A DNA stretch of 64,000 bases. Source: JAAYCB01 sp012744395. GTDB taxonomy: Bacteria > Planctomycetota > Planctomycetia > Pirellulales > Thermoguttaceae. Within the stretch, counting starts at the first letter, position 1, and every line of letters starts with the position of its first letter. Positions 53,515 through 63,188 of this stretch are shown piece after piece. Both the position numbers and the translations under genes were made by a program. The notes beneath the pieces were generated by a model. The model searched no databases. It was not told the origin of the DNA and worked only from the letters and a program-made list of their open reading frames with translations. The stretch spans positions 21,390 to 85,389 of the forward strand of contig JAQVNJ010000010.1 in assembly GCA_028703175.1 (NCBI GenBank), in the 5' to 3' direction.

Positions 53515-56500
53515 TCAGCGTTTGGTCAGATCGCGTCCGTTCCCCGGCAGGAGATCGCGCCGCTGCCAGTTCCAGAACCGCTCGAAGGTCTCGAGAATCT
53601 GTGGTTTCTTCTTCTCGAACACCATGAAGAAGGCAAAAATGGCAATTCCCAACAGCAGCAGCGAGACCCCCAGGACCCACGTGTGCTGCTGATCGATGCC
53701 CGCGTAATAAATCAGCGAAACGATCACCAGCGCCAGCGACGTGAACCCGACGATCACAAACGAGCGGATGCGGAGGAAGACACCGGCCAGGACCCCCAGC
53801 ACGGCCAGCGCGACGAGCGCCAGCGGCATCCAGGGCGTGCGGCCGATCTCCCAGAGAAACTCGGCCGACGAGGTCAAATAGACGAACGAGAGCGCCATGT
53901 AGCGCATGCCCGCGGCAACCCCGCCGGGCAGTTCCCGGTGATGAATCTGCTCGGCCACGAGAATCGCCAGGCCGATCGGGATGCCGTAGAGCTGGACGTG
54001 CTCGGCCAAGCCGAGGTCCATCCGTTGCCAGAGCAGGCAGAAGGCGGCCGAGAGGCTGCCCAGGGCAAGGAAGCTGAACGCCTTCGACCGCTTCGTCGCG
54101 GCCAGAACCCCGTAGAACAGGCTGGCGAAGAACCAGACCGCCGGGCTGCTGCCGGCCAGCGACGAAGCCGGATGGACCTGGCTGGGAATCCAGTATCCGA
54201 CGGCCGGCACGAGCGGCAAGAAGACCGCGGTGTTGGCCAGCGGCTCGCCCAGCACCGGCATCCCCAGGCGGTGAAACCATTCGCTCAGGCCGGCGCCGAG
54301 AAACGCAATGCCGATCACCAGCAGCATCCAGTACTGCTCCATCAGGCCAAGCTGGAATAGGTTCGGCTCGGCCAGGTAGAGGTGCAGGGCAATCAGCCCG
54401 CCGATCGCTTCGCTCGCGTAGACATAGAACGTCCGCCCTCGTCCGCTGAGCCTCAACGGGTCCCGCGCCGGCGAGACGGCGAATGTCAGGAGGGCGACGA
54501 TCAGGCCGGCCAGGGCCGCCGTCACGCAGACCACCGACCAGGTGGCCATCGGCGCCCCCCCCTCCGGCTCGAAGAGCCACGCTTCCTGGATCAGGATCGC
54601 CGCCAGCGCGACGCCGGCCAGGCCGCCAAGCCCCGCGGTCATCCTCCGCCCGCAGACGGCCCAGGGGTCGCCTTCCGCCGCGATCCGCGGGAGGACGACG
54701 CCGGCAACGAGCACCATCAAGATCGCCGCCACCATCAGCACGGCCGTCTGGTTGAGCATGTTGACGTCAGCCGCGGGCAGCCAGGCCCAGCCGACCGTCG
54801 CCAGGAGGAGCGCGGCGGCGGCCAGCGCCGCATAGCGCCAGCCCGCCTGGAAGCGGCCGGACGTGCCACGAGCCATCAGCCACGCCGCCGGCAGCAGGGC
54901 CGCCGCGGCCAGCGGCCCCGACCACCGCCCCGGCCCAAGCCAGGCGAGCCCGGGGCGGACCAGCGCGTCGAACGAACCGGTCAACGCCGTGGCGATCGCC
55001 AACACGCCGGCCGTTGCCGCCAGGGCGAATTGCGCCGGCACGAAGCCGTTGCCGCTCTCTTCGACCTCTTCGCCCTCCTCCCCGGCCGGCTCCCCAGCCC
55101 AGGGCAAATACCCGCTCCGCAGCAGCCCGAACGCGGCCGCCGCGGCCAGCGCGTAGCCGGCCAGCTCGGGCCCGGCCAACCAGCAGAACGGGCCCGGGCC
55201 GGCCGCCCGGGCGTCGAGCCCGCAGGCCACCGCAAACAGGCCCAGACAATAAAGTCCCATAAGCCAGCGCGGCGACCGGTCGATCGCCAGTCGCAGGACC
55301 AGCGCCAGCGCAACCGCCACAATCGCCGTCCACGTCCATCGATCGACGATTGGGTGGGCGATTGCCTCTAGATCGAGCGTCACGAGGACCGCCGCCAGGC
55401 CGGCCAGCAACACCAGCGCGGCATGGACGGCAAGTTCGGCAAAGCAGACCTCGCGTTCGCCCAGCGGCAGGCGAGCCACCCTTGCCGGCGCCAGCCGGGC
55501 GGCGATCGTCCAGAGGATTGCCGCGGCCGCCAGGCAGATCGCATTCGTCTCCACAAGGCCCGCCAGCGGATGCTCCCGCCAGGCGAGCCAGGCGACCGTG
55601 CCGGCCACGTTCACGAGCAGGCCGGAGAGGAGGACATCCTCGGCGTGCCGCCGCCAGATGGCGGCGCCGCCCGCCCCCAGGGCCGCCGCCAGCGCGAGGC
55701 CGCCGGCCCAGTACGGGCGCTGCGGATCCGCGCCGCACCAGGCAAGTCCGGCGACCACCGCTGAGAGCGCCAGGCCGAAATGCCAGAGCCGCGCCGATTC
55801 GGGCTGGAAGACCTCGCCGAGCCGTGCCAAGGCCGGACGGGCGGACGGGCGAGAACCCGCCCGGCCGACCGCCGCGCCGACCGCCAGCAGCAGCAGCGCC
55901 GCCACGGACCAGAACGCGATCATCACATGGTAAGGCAGCCACTCGTCCAGGGCAAACCAGGCCGTCCACCGCAGCGAACCGGCCCCCAGCAGCACGCCGG
56001 CGGCACCGAGCCCGCCGCCAATCGCGTGGATCACCCGCCGCGGCCGCGTCTCCGACAGGTACCAGCCGGCAGCCACGAAGGCCAGCCCAACGGCGACCGC
56101 GCCGGGCCCCGAACCGATCTGCATCAGCCAACCGGCGGGCAGCTCGCCGGGCAAGGTGAGCAGGGCAACCAGCGCCGGCGCGACAATCGCTGCGGCCCCC
56201 GCGCTGGTCAGGGCGATTTGGAGAGCCAGCAGCGGCCCGCTCCAGACCTGCCGTTCCTGGAGCCTGGAGAGGCGATTGCCCACGCCCAGCCAGGCCAGCG
56301 CCACGGCGGCGCCCGCGATCACGTTGGCTTCGACCAGCAGGAGGAGGCTCGACCAGTCGTCGAGCACCGCCCGGTAGTAGCTGACCGTCAGGGACGCCGC
56401 CAGGTTGACGCCCAGCCCGGCGACAAACGCCCACGCCTCTTGTCGCCGCCAGACGCCCATGCTCGCGGCGGCGGCCGCGGCCAGGCCGATTGCCGCGGCG

Positions 56501-59500
56501 GCCCACAGGCCTTCTTCTTTCGGCTGCAACAGGCCGGCGGCCACAAGCCCAAGCAGCACGGCCAGCGCGCCCGAGGCGATCACCCAGACGTTGGCCGCGC
56601 GGACCAGCGCCTGCGGCGGCCCTTCCGCCCCGGCGGCATGCACGTGCGCGGAGAGCCACCACGTCGCAATCGCGATCATCACGGCATAAGCGGCCCACCC
56701 GAGCATCATCATGTGGAACCCCCAGAGCTGGCCGTGGGCGGCCAGCCCCAGCGGGCCGCTCAGCGCGGCCACCGTGCAGGCCGCCAGGCCGATCAGCGCC
56801 AGCCCGGCCAGTCCGGCCACGTCGGCGGGCACGGGGCGGCCCACGTCCAACTGGTGGAAAACGGTCGCCCCGACCACCGCCAGGAAGGCAAGCCATCCGA
56901 GCCAGCCGCCGGCCGCGGCCGAAATCGACGACGGGCTCGTGGGCAAATCAAACAACAGGCCAAACAGGCCGGGGACGAGCACCAGCCCGGCCGCCGCCGC
57001 TCCGATCCCCAGTTGCAGCCGCATCAACAGCGAGGCCCGGCCGGGCCGCTGCTCGCGCCAAACGTCGACCCACCTGCGGGCAACCATCCAGGCGGTCGCC
57101 CAGGCGGCCCCCGTGATCGCCACAGAGTACCAGACGAGCGCCCACTCGACCGCGCCGAGGCGGCCGACCGGCGGCATCCAGCAGGCCAGACCGGCGCTCA
57201 GCTGGGCAACCAGTCCGGCCGAGAAGGCATAGCCGCTCGACGACTCGCGCCAGGCCAACACGACCAGCGCCGCAATCGACACCAGGAGGGGAACCAGGTA
57301 GGAAGACGCGGGCGCCAGTTGGCTGAAGAAGCTGCCGGCGGCCGGGCCGGCCGGCGGCGTGCCGCTCAGCGGGAGCAGCGCCGCAAGCACGGTGATCGCC
57401 AAGACCGGAACGAGCGTCGTCAAGAGCACGATCGCTCGGGCCAGGCGCGGTCCTGACGGGCCAATTTCGATCCTCGCGCCCGCCGCGGTGGCCAGCCGCT
57501 CGAGCGGCCGCCGGCAGGCGACCAAGGCCGTGGCGGCCGCCAGCGCGGCGGCCGAGGCCCAGCGGAGCGCCGAGGCGGCGTCCAGGTTGCTCCCCACCGC
57601 CGCGCCCCCAAGCCACGGCGCGGTCCCCAGCAGAATCAGGCCGGCGGCCAAATCCGCCTCGCGCCACCGGCTCCAGGCGGCGACGGCGCAAGTTGCCGCC
57701 AATCCGCCCCAAAGCAGCCAGGCGGCCGGCGAGGCGGCCTGCCGCAGCGCGGCGGCGGCAAAAGTCGCCGGCACACTGCCCATCTCATGGCCGATCGCCG
57801 GAATCACCGCTCCGGCAGCGACTAGCAACTGCGCTCCACATAGCGCCCCGGCCACGACCCGATCGAGGCTCGGCCACTCGGGATCGATCAGCCTGGCCGC
57901 CGGTTCGAACCGGCGCAGGCCCGCCCTGGCCGCCGCCCAGCCAAGGCACACGATCGCCAGCGACGCGCCATAAGTCTGCCAGGTCCGCAGATCGAGAAAG
58001 TCGATCTGGCCGGAGGCGTTCCACGGATGCGATTTCATCCAGGCCGACGCGGCAGTCACGCTGGCCAGGCAGATCACCGCCTGCGCGGCGGTCACCAGGC
58101 CGGGCCAGCGGTTCATCGCCGCCACCACCAGCCAGATCGCCGACAGCCAGAACAGGCACAGCGACAGGTTCAGCGCGTGATCCCAGGAGGAGACGAGCAG
58201 CAGCGGCAGGGCCAGCGTCGAGGAGACGAGCGCCGACTGGCTGACCGGTCCGAGCAAAACTCTCGTGATTCGTTCTTGGGGAGCCTGCGACGCGGCTGTC
58301 AGCCCGAAACGCGTCGCCAGGGTCGCCGCCACGGCGAGGGTCGCGTGCAGCAGCGCCGCGTCGAGCCAGGGCTCGCGGAGCGCGCTAGGGTAATTATAGA
58401 CAAGGCTGTGGGCAAGGCCGAGAAACACCAGGCCCGACCCGATCCACGTCCGTTCCGGCGAGGTCCGCGTCCAGGCGTTCACCAGCCAGGCGGCGGCCGC
58501 GGCGGCAAACGCCGCCACGGTCCACGGGGAGCCGGTGATTTGATCAAGCTTGGGCAGCAGGACGACCGCCGCGGCGGCCACGGTCAGCGCTGCCACGATG
58601 TCGGCCATGTCGACGACGGGCATCCGGTAGGCGTCAACGAGCCGCTTTGCCGTAACCAGTGGTTTCGTATCAGACGGCGTCCCCCCGGCCAACCGGCCCA
58701 AGCCGCAGGCCGCCAGCGCCAGCCCAAGCGCCTCGATGCCCAGCGCGCCGATCCACACCGGCGATGGCGTGGGCGCGATCCAATACAGCCCCCAGGCGAG
58801 CGATCCGGTCAGCAGGGCCAGCCCCGCGTGGGCCAGCGCCGGCAGCCTGATCCAGCCGTTAACCGCCAGGGATGCGGCGCCGTAGGCCCCGAAGACGGCC
58901 ATCGCCATCGGCACGGCCCGGCCGCCTTCATCGCCGGCGGCCCAAGCCGACGCGCTGAGGCTGACAACGGCCGCAACACCGGCGCCGATCGCGTAGACGC
59001 GGGCGTCCCCGGCCCGCTTGGCCCGCGCCAGCATCGCGGCGGCCCCCGCCAGCAGACCGCAGAACACCGCCAGAATCGGCCCGCTCGCGCCGCCGGCGGC
59101 CGTGCGAATCATCGCCGCGGCCAGCCCGTCGGACGGCACTGCCGGCAGACCGCCGCTGATCCAGTGGTAGCCCACCAGCCAGGCGACCGCCCCGGTGGCA
59201 ATCGCGCCGCCGTGCGCCCAGGGAAAGCGGCATTGAAAGGCGATCCACGCCAATCCGCACGTATCGAGCAGGGCGACGGCGAGCACCAGCTTCGGCAGGG
59301 GCCAGGCCATCGCCAACCCGCCGACCAGGCCGAGGATCGAAGCCAGGGCGACCGCGGTGGCCGCCGCCCGCCACGAGGCCAGGCCCGCGCGGCCCGCCAG
59401 CCGTTGGTTGAGCGTCAGCGCGAACGCCAGGACCATCGCCGCCGCGATCGAGATTCCGATCGAAAGCCAATCGGCGGCGGCCGCCACGCTCCCGATCGAT

Positions 59501-60804
59501 CCAGCCCCCAGTTTGCCGGCCAGCCCGAGGGAAAACGAAAGCGAGAACAGCGAGGCTCCGAGGAGCGTGAACGCCCCAATCAACGTCTCCAGTTCGACGG
59601 TCTTGAGGGCGGCCAGCACGCGGCGATGCAAAACCACCGGAACCCCGAACACGGCGGCGGCCGCGGCTCCGAACCCGGCCAGCGCCCAGGGGCCGGCGAC
59701 CAGCCGTGGGGCGACGGACAAGACCACGATCGACGCCGTTGGACCGAGGATCGCGGCCGCGAGGTGCCAGGGCCGGTCGGGCACGAATACGCGGCCCGCA
59801 AGCGTCACCACGTAGGCGAACAGGCCGATCGACGCCGCTTCCGCCGCAACCACGGTCCACTGGTCTCCAAAACCCGCCACCGACAGATAGCCGAGCGGCA
59901 CGAGCAACAGCGAGATGGCCAGCAGCCCGCGGCCGGTCGTCTGCAACTGCCAGCGGTGGTGGGCATAAAGCCCGACAAGCAGGCCCGAGAGAATCGCCGC
60001 GGCGGAGGCAGTGAACTTCAAGACCGGGTATTCCTGGAGGGTCTCCCAGAAACTGATCACCAAGATCACCGACGCACCGACGATCAGCAGTCCGCCGAGC
60101 AGGACGCCGAGCAGTTCGGCCACCGGGATCTCGCGTTCTTCGAGGAACGCGTGGAGCAGCTCCGCCCAGGTCTTCCGGGGCGGCCGCGGGGCAACCGGCG
60201 GCTTCGGCTTGGCCGGCCTGGCCGGCCGCCGTGGCAGAGCGGGCGCGGGCCCAGCACCTGCCGCCGGCGGAGCCAGCGGCGGTTTGGAAACCGGCTTGGG
60301 CGCCGCGGGCGGCGTTGCGGGAGCGGGCCGCGCGATCGGTTCTTCAACGGCCGGGCGCTTCGCCGCGACCGGTTCGACCACGATCGCTTCGATCGGCGAC
60401 TCGGCCGGCGGGCTAACCGCGGCCGCTCCCGGCGCGTGCCGCGCTGCCGGCAGTTCAAGCAGCGCCTGCCGTTCCGCCTGGACCGTACCGAGCAGCTTCT
60501 CGGCGGCCTCTGGCTTGATTCTTCCGGTCTCCTGCCAGCGCTGCAATTGCCGCCGCGTGGCAGCCAGGTCGGCCAGCCGGATCGCATTTCCTTCGTAAAT
60601 CGCCAGCCCGCACCACTCGCATCGCGGCTGGGCGGCGGAAGTGGCCCGCTGGCACCACGGGCAAGGGATGCGGAGAGACTCGCGGGTCGTCGTCGGCCCG
60701 AACAGCAGACGCACGGCAGCGGCGATGATCACCCAGATTGCATGGCCGACGAGCGTGATGATCGCCAGCGCGATGAATAGGAAGACGAGGGCTTCGGCCG
60801 GCAT
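53515..60804 (-). CDS. Giant polytopic membrane protein with zinc ribbon
   Basis: 2429 aa. One membrane segment near residues 8-30 is followed by a zinc ribbon (Cys48, Cys51, Cys62, Cys65; CPWC and CEWC), a helical stretch, and a long Pro/Ala/Lys-rich linker to about 215. Then LLHAFLEEREIPVAELLGVL opens a region of several dozen hydrophobic helices that runs almost to the end, with Arg/Pro-rich short loops. I recall such large membrane proteins as widespread in planctomycetes without known function; transport or envelope architecture are possible. ATG 60804 with AAAGG upstream is the best start. Third codon positions are nearly all G or C, which also opens long false frames opposite. Confidence 0.85.
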   Translation of the reverse strand: MPAEALVFLFIALAIITLVGHAIWVIIAAAVRLLFGPTTTRESLRIPCPWCQRATSAAQPRCEWCGLAIYEGNAIRLADLAATRRQLQRWQETGRIKPEAAEKLLGTVQAERQALLELPAARHAPGAAAVSPPAESPIEAIVVEPVAAKRPAVEEPIARPAPATPPAAPKPVSKPPLAPPAAGAGPAPALPRRPARPAKPKPPVAPRPPRKTWAELLHAFLEEREIPVAELLGVLLGGLLIVGASVILVISFWETLQEYPVLKFTASAAAILSGLLVGLYAHHRWQLQTTGRGLLAISLLLVPLGYLSVAGFGDQWTVVAAEAASIGLFAYVVTLAGRVFVPDRPWHLAAAILGPTASIVVLSVAPRLVAGPWALAGFGAAAAAVFGVPVVLHRRVLAALKTVELETLIGAFTLLGASLFSLSFSLGLAGKLGAGSIGSVAAAADWLSIGISIAAAMVLAFALTLNQRLAGRAGLASWRAAATAVALASILGLVGGLAMAWPLPKLVLAVALLDTCGLAWIAFQCRFPWAHGGAIATGAVAWLVGYHWISGGLPAVPSDGLAAAMIRTAAGGASGPILAVFCGLLAGAAAMLARAKRAGDARVYAIGAGVAAVVSLSASAWAAGDEGGRAVPMAMAVFGAYGAASLAVNGWIRLPALAHAGLALLTGSLAWGLYWIAPTPSPVWIGALGIEALGLALAACGLGRLAGGTPSDTKPLVTAKRLVDAYRMPVVDMADIVAALTVAAAAVVLLPKLDQITGSPWTVAAFAAAAAAWLVNAWTRTSPERTWIGSGLVFLGLAHSLVYNYPSALREPWLDAALLHATLAVAATLATRFGLTAASQAPQERITRVLLGPVSQSALVSSTLALPLLLVSSWDHALNLSLCLFWLSAIWLVVAAMNRWPGLVTAAQAVICLASVTAASAWMKSHPWNASGQIDFLDLRTWQTYGASLAIVCLGWAAARAGLRRFEPAARLIDPEWPSLDRVVAGALCGAQLLVAAGAVIPAIGHEMGSVPATFAAAALRQAASPAAWLLWGGLAATCAVAAWSRWREADLAAGLILLGTAPWLGGAAVGSNLDAASALRWASAAALAAATALVACRRPLERLATAAGARIEIGPSGPRLARAIVLLTTLVPVLAITVLAALLPLSGTPPAGPAAGSFFSQLAPASSYLVPLLVSIAALVVLAWRESSSGYAFSAGLVAQLSAGLACWMPPVGRLGAVEWALVWYSVAITGAAWATAWMVARRWVDVWREQRPGRASLLMRLQLGIGAAAAGLVLVPGLFGLLFDLPTSPSSISAAAGGWLGWLAFLAVVGATVFHQLDVGRPVPADVAGLAGLALIGLAACTVAALSGPLGLAAHGQLWGFHMMMLGWAAYAVMIAIATWWLSAHVHAAGAEGPPQALVRAANVWVIASGALAVLLGLVAAGLLQPKEEGLWAAAAIGLAAAAAASMGVWRRQEAWAFVAGLGVNLAASLTVSYYRAVLDDWSSLLLLVEANVIAGAAVALAWLGVGNRLSRLQERQVWSGPLLALQIALTSAGAAAIVAPALVALLTLPGELPAGWLMQIGSGPGAVAVGLAFVAAGWYLSETRPRRVIHAIGGGLGAAGVLLGAGSLRWTAWFALDEWLPYHVMIAFWSVAALLLLAVGAAVGRAGSRPSARPALARLGEVFQPESARLWHFGLALSAVVAGLAWCGADPQRPYWAGGLALAAALGAGGAAIWRRHAEDVLLSGLLVNVAGTVAWLAWREHPLAGLVETNAICLAAAAILWTIAARLAPARVARLPLGEREVCFAELAVHAALVLLAGLAAVLVTLDLEAIAHPIVDRWTWTAIVAVALALVLRLAIDRSPRWLMGLYCLGLFAVACGLDARAAGPGPFCWLAGPELAGYALAAAAAFGLLRSGYLPWAGEPAGEEGEEVEESGNGFVPAQFALAATAGVLAIATALTGSFDALVRPGLAWLGPGRWSGPLAAAALLPAAWLMARGTSGRFQAGWRYAALAAAALLLATVGWAWLPAADVNMLNQTAVLMVAAILMVLVAGVVLPRIAAEGDPWAVCGRRMTAGLGGLAGVALAAILIQEAWLFEPEGGAPMATWSVVCVTAALAGLIVALLTFAVSPARDPLRLSGRGRTFYVYASEAIGGLIALHLYLAEPNLFQLGLMEQYWMLLVIGIAFLGAGLSEWFHRLGMPVLGEPLANTAVFLPLVPAVGYWIPSQVHPASSLAGSSPAVWFFASLFYGVLAATKRSKAFSFLALGSLSAAFCLLWQRMDLGLAEHVQLYGIPIGLAILVAEQIHHRELPGGVAAGMRYMALSFVYLTSSAEFLWEIGRTPWMPLALVALAVLGVLAGVFLRIRSFVIVGFTSLALVIVSLIYYAGIDQQHTWVLGVSLLLLGIAIFAFFMVFEKKKPQILETFERFWNWQRRDLLPGNGRDLTKR

Positions 60805-61011
60805 TGCAAACGCCTTTCTCTCCAGCGGCGGAGACCGAACTGGGCTGGACACTGCCTCGCAACCGGGTTTCAAGAAAAGTGTAGCCCTTCTGCATCGATC
60901 AGGCTCAGCATCGCCCTGAATATAACGCATTCCCCGAACTGCCGTTGCCGGCCAGAACAAAGAAGCATCCCGAGGCATCAAGCTATCCCCCACCTCCCCC
61001 GAAAGTGGCAT
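60805..61011. other. Upstream region of the giant membrane protein gene
   Basis: 207 nt without a gene. A minus-strand TATATT at 60919-60924 is a possible -10, with no clear -35; it would give a leader of about 108 nt. Confidence 0.35.
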
Positions 61012-61041
61012 GCAGTTCCGGGGACGCCATACATAACTATT
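61012..61041 (+). repeat. 30-nt terminal repeat, left copy 1
   Basis: Runs from GCAGTTCCGGGG to TAACTATT. Separated by one base from the identical copy at 61043-61072, giving a 31-nt tandem period. Confidence 0.85.
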
Positions 61042-61042
61042 C

Positions 61043-61072
61043 GCAGTTCCGGGGACGCCATACATAACTATT
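61043..61072 (+). repeat. 30-nt terminal repeat, left copy 2
   Basis: Identical to copy 1. Its last two bases begin the -35 element of the transposase gene. Confidence 0.85.
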
Positions 61073-61099
61073 GACGGGAAATGAGGGTCTTGGTAGATT
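61071..61099 (+). promoter_or_regulatory. Promoter of the transposase gene
   Basis: TTGACG (5 of 6) and TAGATT (4 of 6) spaced by exactly 17 nt. The predicted RNA start near 61106-61107 coincides with the ATG, so the transcript may be leaderless. Confidence 0.5.
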
Positions 61100-61106
61100 C
61101 ACGTTC

Positions 61107-61772
61107 ATGGCACGACTTGCACGGGTGGTAATTGCTGGTATGCCGCATCACGTGACCCAACGGGGGAACCGTCGGCAGGCCACTTTCTTTTGCGACGAGG
61201 ACTATTCGGCGTATCTGGAACTGATGGGCCAGTGGTGTCAGGAAGTGGGCGTGGCGATCTGGGCTTATTGCCTGATGCCCAATCACGTCCACCTGATTGC
61301 GGTGCCGAAGTCGGCGGACGGCTTGCGGCGGGGGATCGGCGAGGCGCATCGCCGCTACACGCGGCGTGTGAATTTTCGCGAAGGCTGGCGAGGCCATCTT
61401 TGGCAAGGCCGCTTCGCATCCTTCGTGATGGACGAGCCTTATCTGTTGGCGGCGGCGCGGTATATCGAACTCAACCCGGTTCGCGCCGGGCTGGTCGTCG
61501 CGCCAAGCGATTATCGCTGGAGCAGCGCGCGGGCCCATTTGAAAGGAAAGGACGACGCGTTGGTGCAAGTCGCGCCGTTGCTGGCGATGACGGGCAAGTG
61601 GCGTCAACTTCTCACCAGTGCGGTGAGCGAAGAGCAACTTCGACAATTTCGCGAACATGAGCGAACCGGCCGCGTTTTGGGGGACGATGCTTTTCAGCGG
61701 CGGCTGGAGAAGAAACTTGGCCGCGTGCTGCGCCGCCAAAAACCGGGCCCTAAACGGCAGACGGCAGAATAG
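61107..61772 (+). CDS. REP-associated tyrosine transposase (Y1_Tnp family)
   Basis: 221 aa. The HUH nuclease motif is PNHVHLIAV (His60 and His62), and the catalytic Tyr is probably Tyr119 in ARYIELNPVRAGL, a RAYT signature. The opening MARLARVVIAGMPHHVTQRG is also typical. It would cut single-stranded DNA at palindromic repeats by a covalent phosphotyrosine link. ATG 61107 matches the family start; there is no ribosome site before it, consistent with a leaderless message. All catalytic residues are present, so it may be active. Confidence 0.92.
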   Translation: MARLARVVIAGMPHHVTQRGNRRQATFFCDEDYSAYLELMGQWCQEVGVAIWAYCLMPNHVHLIAVPKSADGLRRGIGEAHRRYTRRVNFREGWRGHLWQGRFASFVMDEPYLLAAARYIELNPVRAGLVVAPSDYRWSSARAHLKGKDDALVQVAPLLAMTGKWRQLLTSAVSEEQLRQFREHERTGRVLGDDAFQRRLEKKLGRVLRRQKPGPKRQTAE

Positions 61773-61799
61773 TTGTGTATGGCGTCCCCGGAACTCTGC
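61768..61799 (-). repeat. Inverted terminal repeat, right end
   Basis: The reverse complement of the left repeats with one base change and a 2-nt insertion. It begins inside the last codons of the transposase gene; the TAG stop is part of the repeat. Confidence 0.8.
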
Positions 61800-61810
61800 C
61801 GGAACTCGTG

Positions 61811-61838
61811 CTGAAGGCTGACCGCTGAAGGCTATTCC
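61811..61838. repeat. Heptanucleotide tandem repeat, CTGAAGG type
   Basis: Units CTGAAGG, CTGACCG, CTGAAGG and CTATTCC in 7-nt phase, ending 12 nt before the aldo/keto reductase ATG. It may lie in the leader of that gene. Confidence 0.6.
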
Positions 61839-61850
61839 AAGGCTGCACTC

Positions 61851-62837
61851 ATGAAATACCGTTTGCTCGGCAAGACCGGTTGGAGCGTCTCGGAGATTGG
61901 CTTTGGCGGATGGGCCCTTGGCGGCCAGTGGGGAGGGCAGGACGAGGCCGATTCGGTGGCCGCGCTCGACGCGGCGATCGATCGGGGCGTGAATTTTATC
62001 GACACGGCCCAGGGCTATGGCGAGGGGCGGAGCGAGCGGGTGATCGCCAAGGTGCTGCCCGGGCGGCGCGACCAGGTCTTCGTGGCAACGAAGACGCCGC
62101 CGGCCCCGGGCCCCTGGCCGCCGTCCCCATACTGCAAGGCCGAGGAGCGCTATCCCGAATCGTACCTGCGGGCGAACGTCGAGGAGCGGCTCTCCAATCT
62201 CCAGACCGACTGCCTCGACCTCCTGCAACTGCACACCTGGACCCGGGCCTGGAATCGCGACCCGGCGCCGCTGGAGATCCTCGCCCGGCTCCGCGAGGAA
62301 GGCAAGCTCAAGCGGATCGGCATCTCCACGCCCGAACAGGACCAGAATGCGGCGGTCGAGCTGATGCGCCGCGGCCTGATCGACACGGTGCAGGTGATCT
62401 ACAACCTGTTCGAACAGGAACCGGCGGCCGAACTCCTCCCGGTCGCCAGGGAGACGAATACCGGTGTGATCGTCCGCGTCGTTTTCGACGAAGGTGCTCT
62501 GACGGGCAAGTACAAGGCGGGGCACCGTTTTCCGGAGAACGATTTCCGCAGCCGGTACTTCGCCGGCGACCGGCTGGAGCGGACGGTCGGCCGGGTCGAG
62601 CAGATTCGCCGCGACGTGGCCGAAGCCGGGCTTGGCGACACGCACACGTTGGCCGACGTGGCGATCAAGTTTGCCCTCGCCGATCCTGCGGTAAGCACGG
62701 TGATTACGGGGATTCGCAATGCGGACCAGGCGCGGCTAAACGCGGCAGCGTGCGACAAGCCCGATCTGCCGGGGCCGCTGCTGGCGACACTCCGGCGACA
62801 CAACTGGTTGCGTGGGGTGTGGTATTCGGGCAAATGA
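61851..62837 (+). CDS. Aldo/keto reductase
   Basis: 328 aa, one (beta/alpha)8 barrel; cytoplasmic NAD(P)H-dependent reduction of an aldehyde or ketone. The catalytic tetrad is present: Asp51 and Tyr56 (FIDTAQGYGEGRSE), Lys81 (VATKT) and His128 (LLQLHTW). The C-terminal STVITGIRNADQARLNAAA matches the cofactor-binding end. It belongs to the broad AKR5/AKR11-like group found throughout planctomycetes; the substrate cannot be given. The ribosome site before ATG 61851 is weak and a heptad repeat lies just upstream. Confidence 0.92.
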   Translation: MKYRLLGKTGWSVSEIGFGGWALGGQWGGQDEADSVAALDAAIDRGVNFIDTAQGYGEGRSERVIAKVLPGRRDQVFVATKTPPAPGPWPPSPYCKAEERYPESYLRANVEERLSNLQTDCLDLLQLHTWTRAWNRDPAPLEILARLREEGKLKRIGISTPEQDQNAAVELMRRGLIDTVQVIYNLFEQEPAAELLPVARETNTGVIVRVVFDEGALTGKYKAGHRFPENDFRSRYFAGDRLERTVGRVEQIRRDVAEAGLGDTHTLADVAIKFALADPAVSTVITGIRNADQARLNAAACDKPDLPGPLLATLRRHNWLRGVWYSGK

Positions 62838-63188
62838 CACACCCCTGGAGCTTTGGAGAGTTCCGGAAAGGACGAGCCCTGCAAGCCCTGAAAGGGCGAA
62901 ACAGGGCGGACTCGGCCCAGCGGTGCCGCCCGACCCAAAACGTGTTGACCGGATGGAGCGGAAGATGGACCGCCAGCACGAAGGTTCGCAGATTCTCCGA
63001 TTAACCCAGCCAACGCGAGCAAAAAGCTGACGTGCACCTTTCGCCGCCTTTTCACGCTGGAGTGGATTTGCCGGCCGTGTTGGTTTCTGGTATCTATTGA
63101 TGGTCCCCCGCGTTCATCCGGCCAGGTCTTGCCGCGCTGCCGGGCTGCGTGTCGGCGGGAAATGGGGAACTGAGAACAGGAGCGTGTC
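62838..63188. other. Intergenic region with a short stem, no gene seen
   Basis: 351 nt. A perfect small hairpin, GCCCT-GAA-AGGGC, lies at 62885-62897; I recall similar motifs in planctomycete spacers, but this is from memory. Frames on both strands lack ribosome sites and coding bias. A weak promoter-like TTGCCG and TATCTA with 17-nt spacing lies at 63068-63096 before the next gene. Confidence 0.45.

Larger units (their letters stand above)
61012..61799 (+). mobile_element. REP-associated Y1 transposase unit
   Basis: A 788-nt unit: two direct copies of a 30-nt repeat on the left, the transposase gene, and an inverted copy on the right that overlaps the stop codon. This layout fits REP-associated tyrosine transposases (RAYT), relatives of IS200/IS605 that move or maintain short palindromic repeats. 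No flanking target duplication was looked for with success. Confidence 0.7.

Noticed and set aside
58027..60780. A 917-codon plus-strand open frame opposite the giant membrane protein
   Set aside because: Composition is dominated by Arg, Gly, Gln and Pro, as expected for an antisense frame of an Ala/Leu-rich membrane protein.
61041..61065. Start of the giant membrane protein inside the transposase repeat
   Set aside because: The frame is open to 61065, but coding bias and the membrane segment begin only at ATG 60804, which has its own ribosome site.
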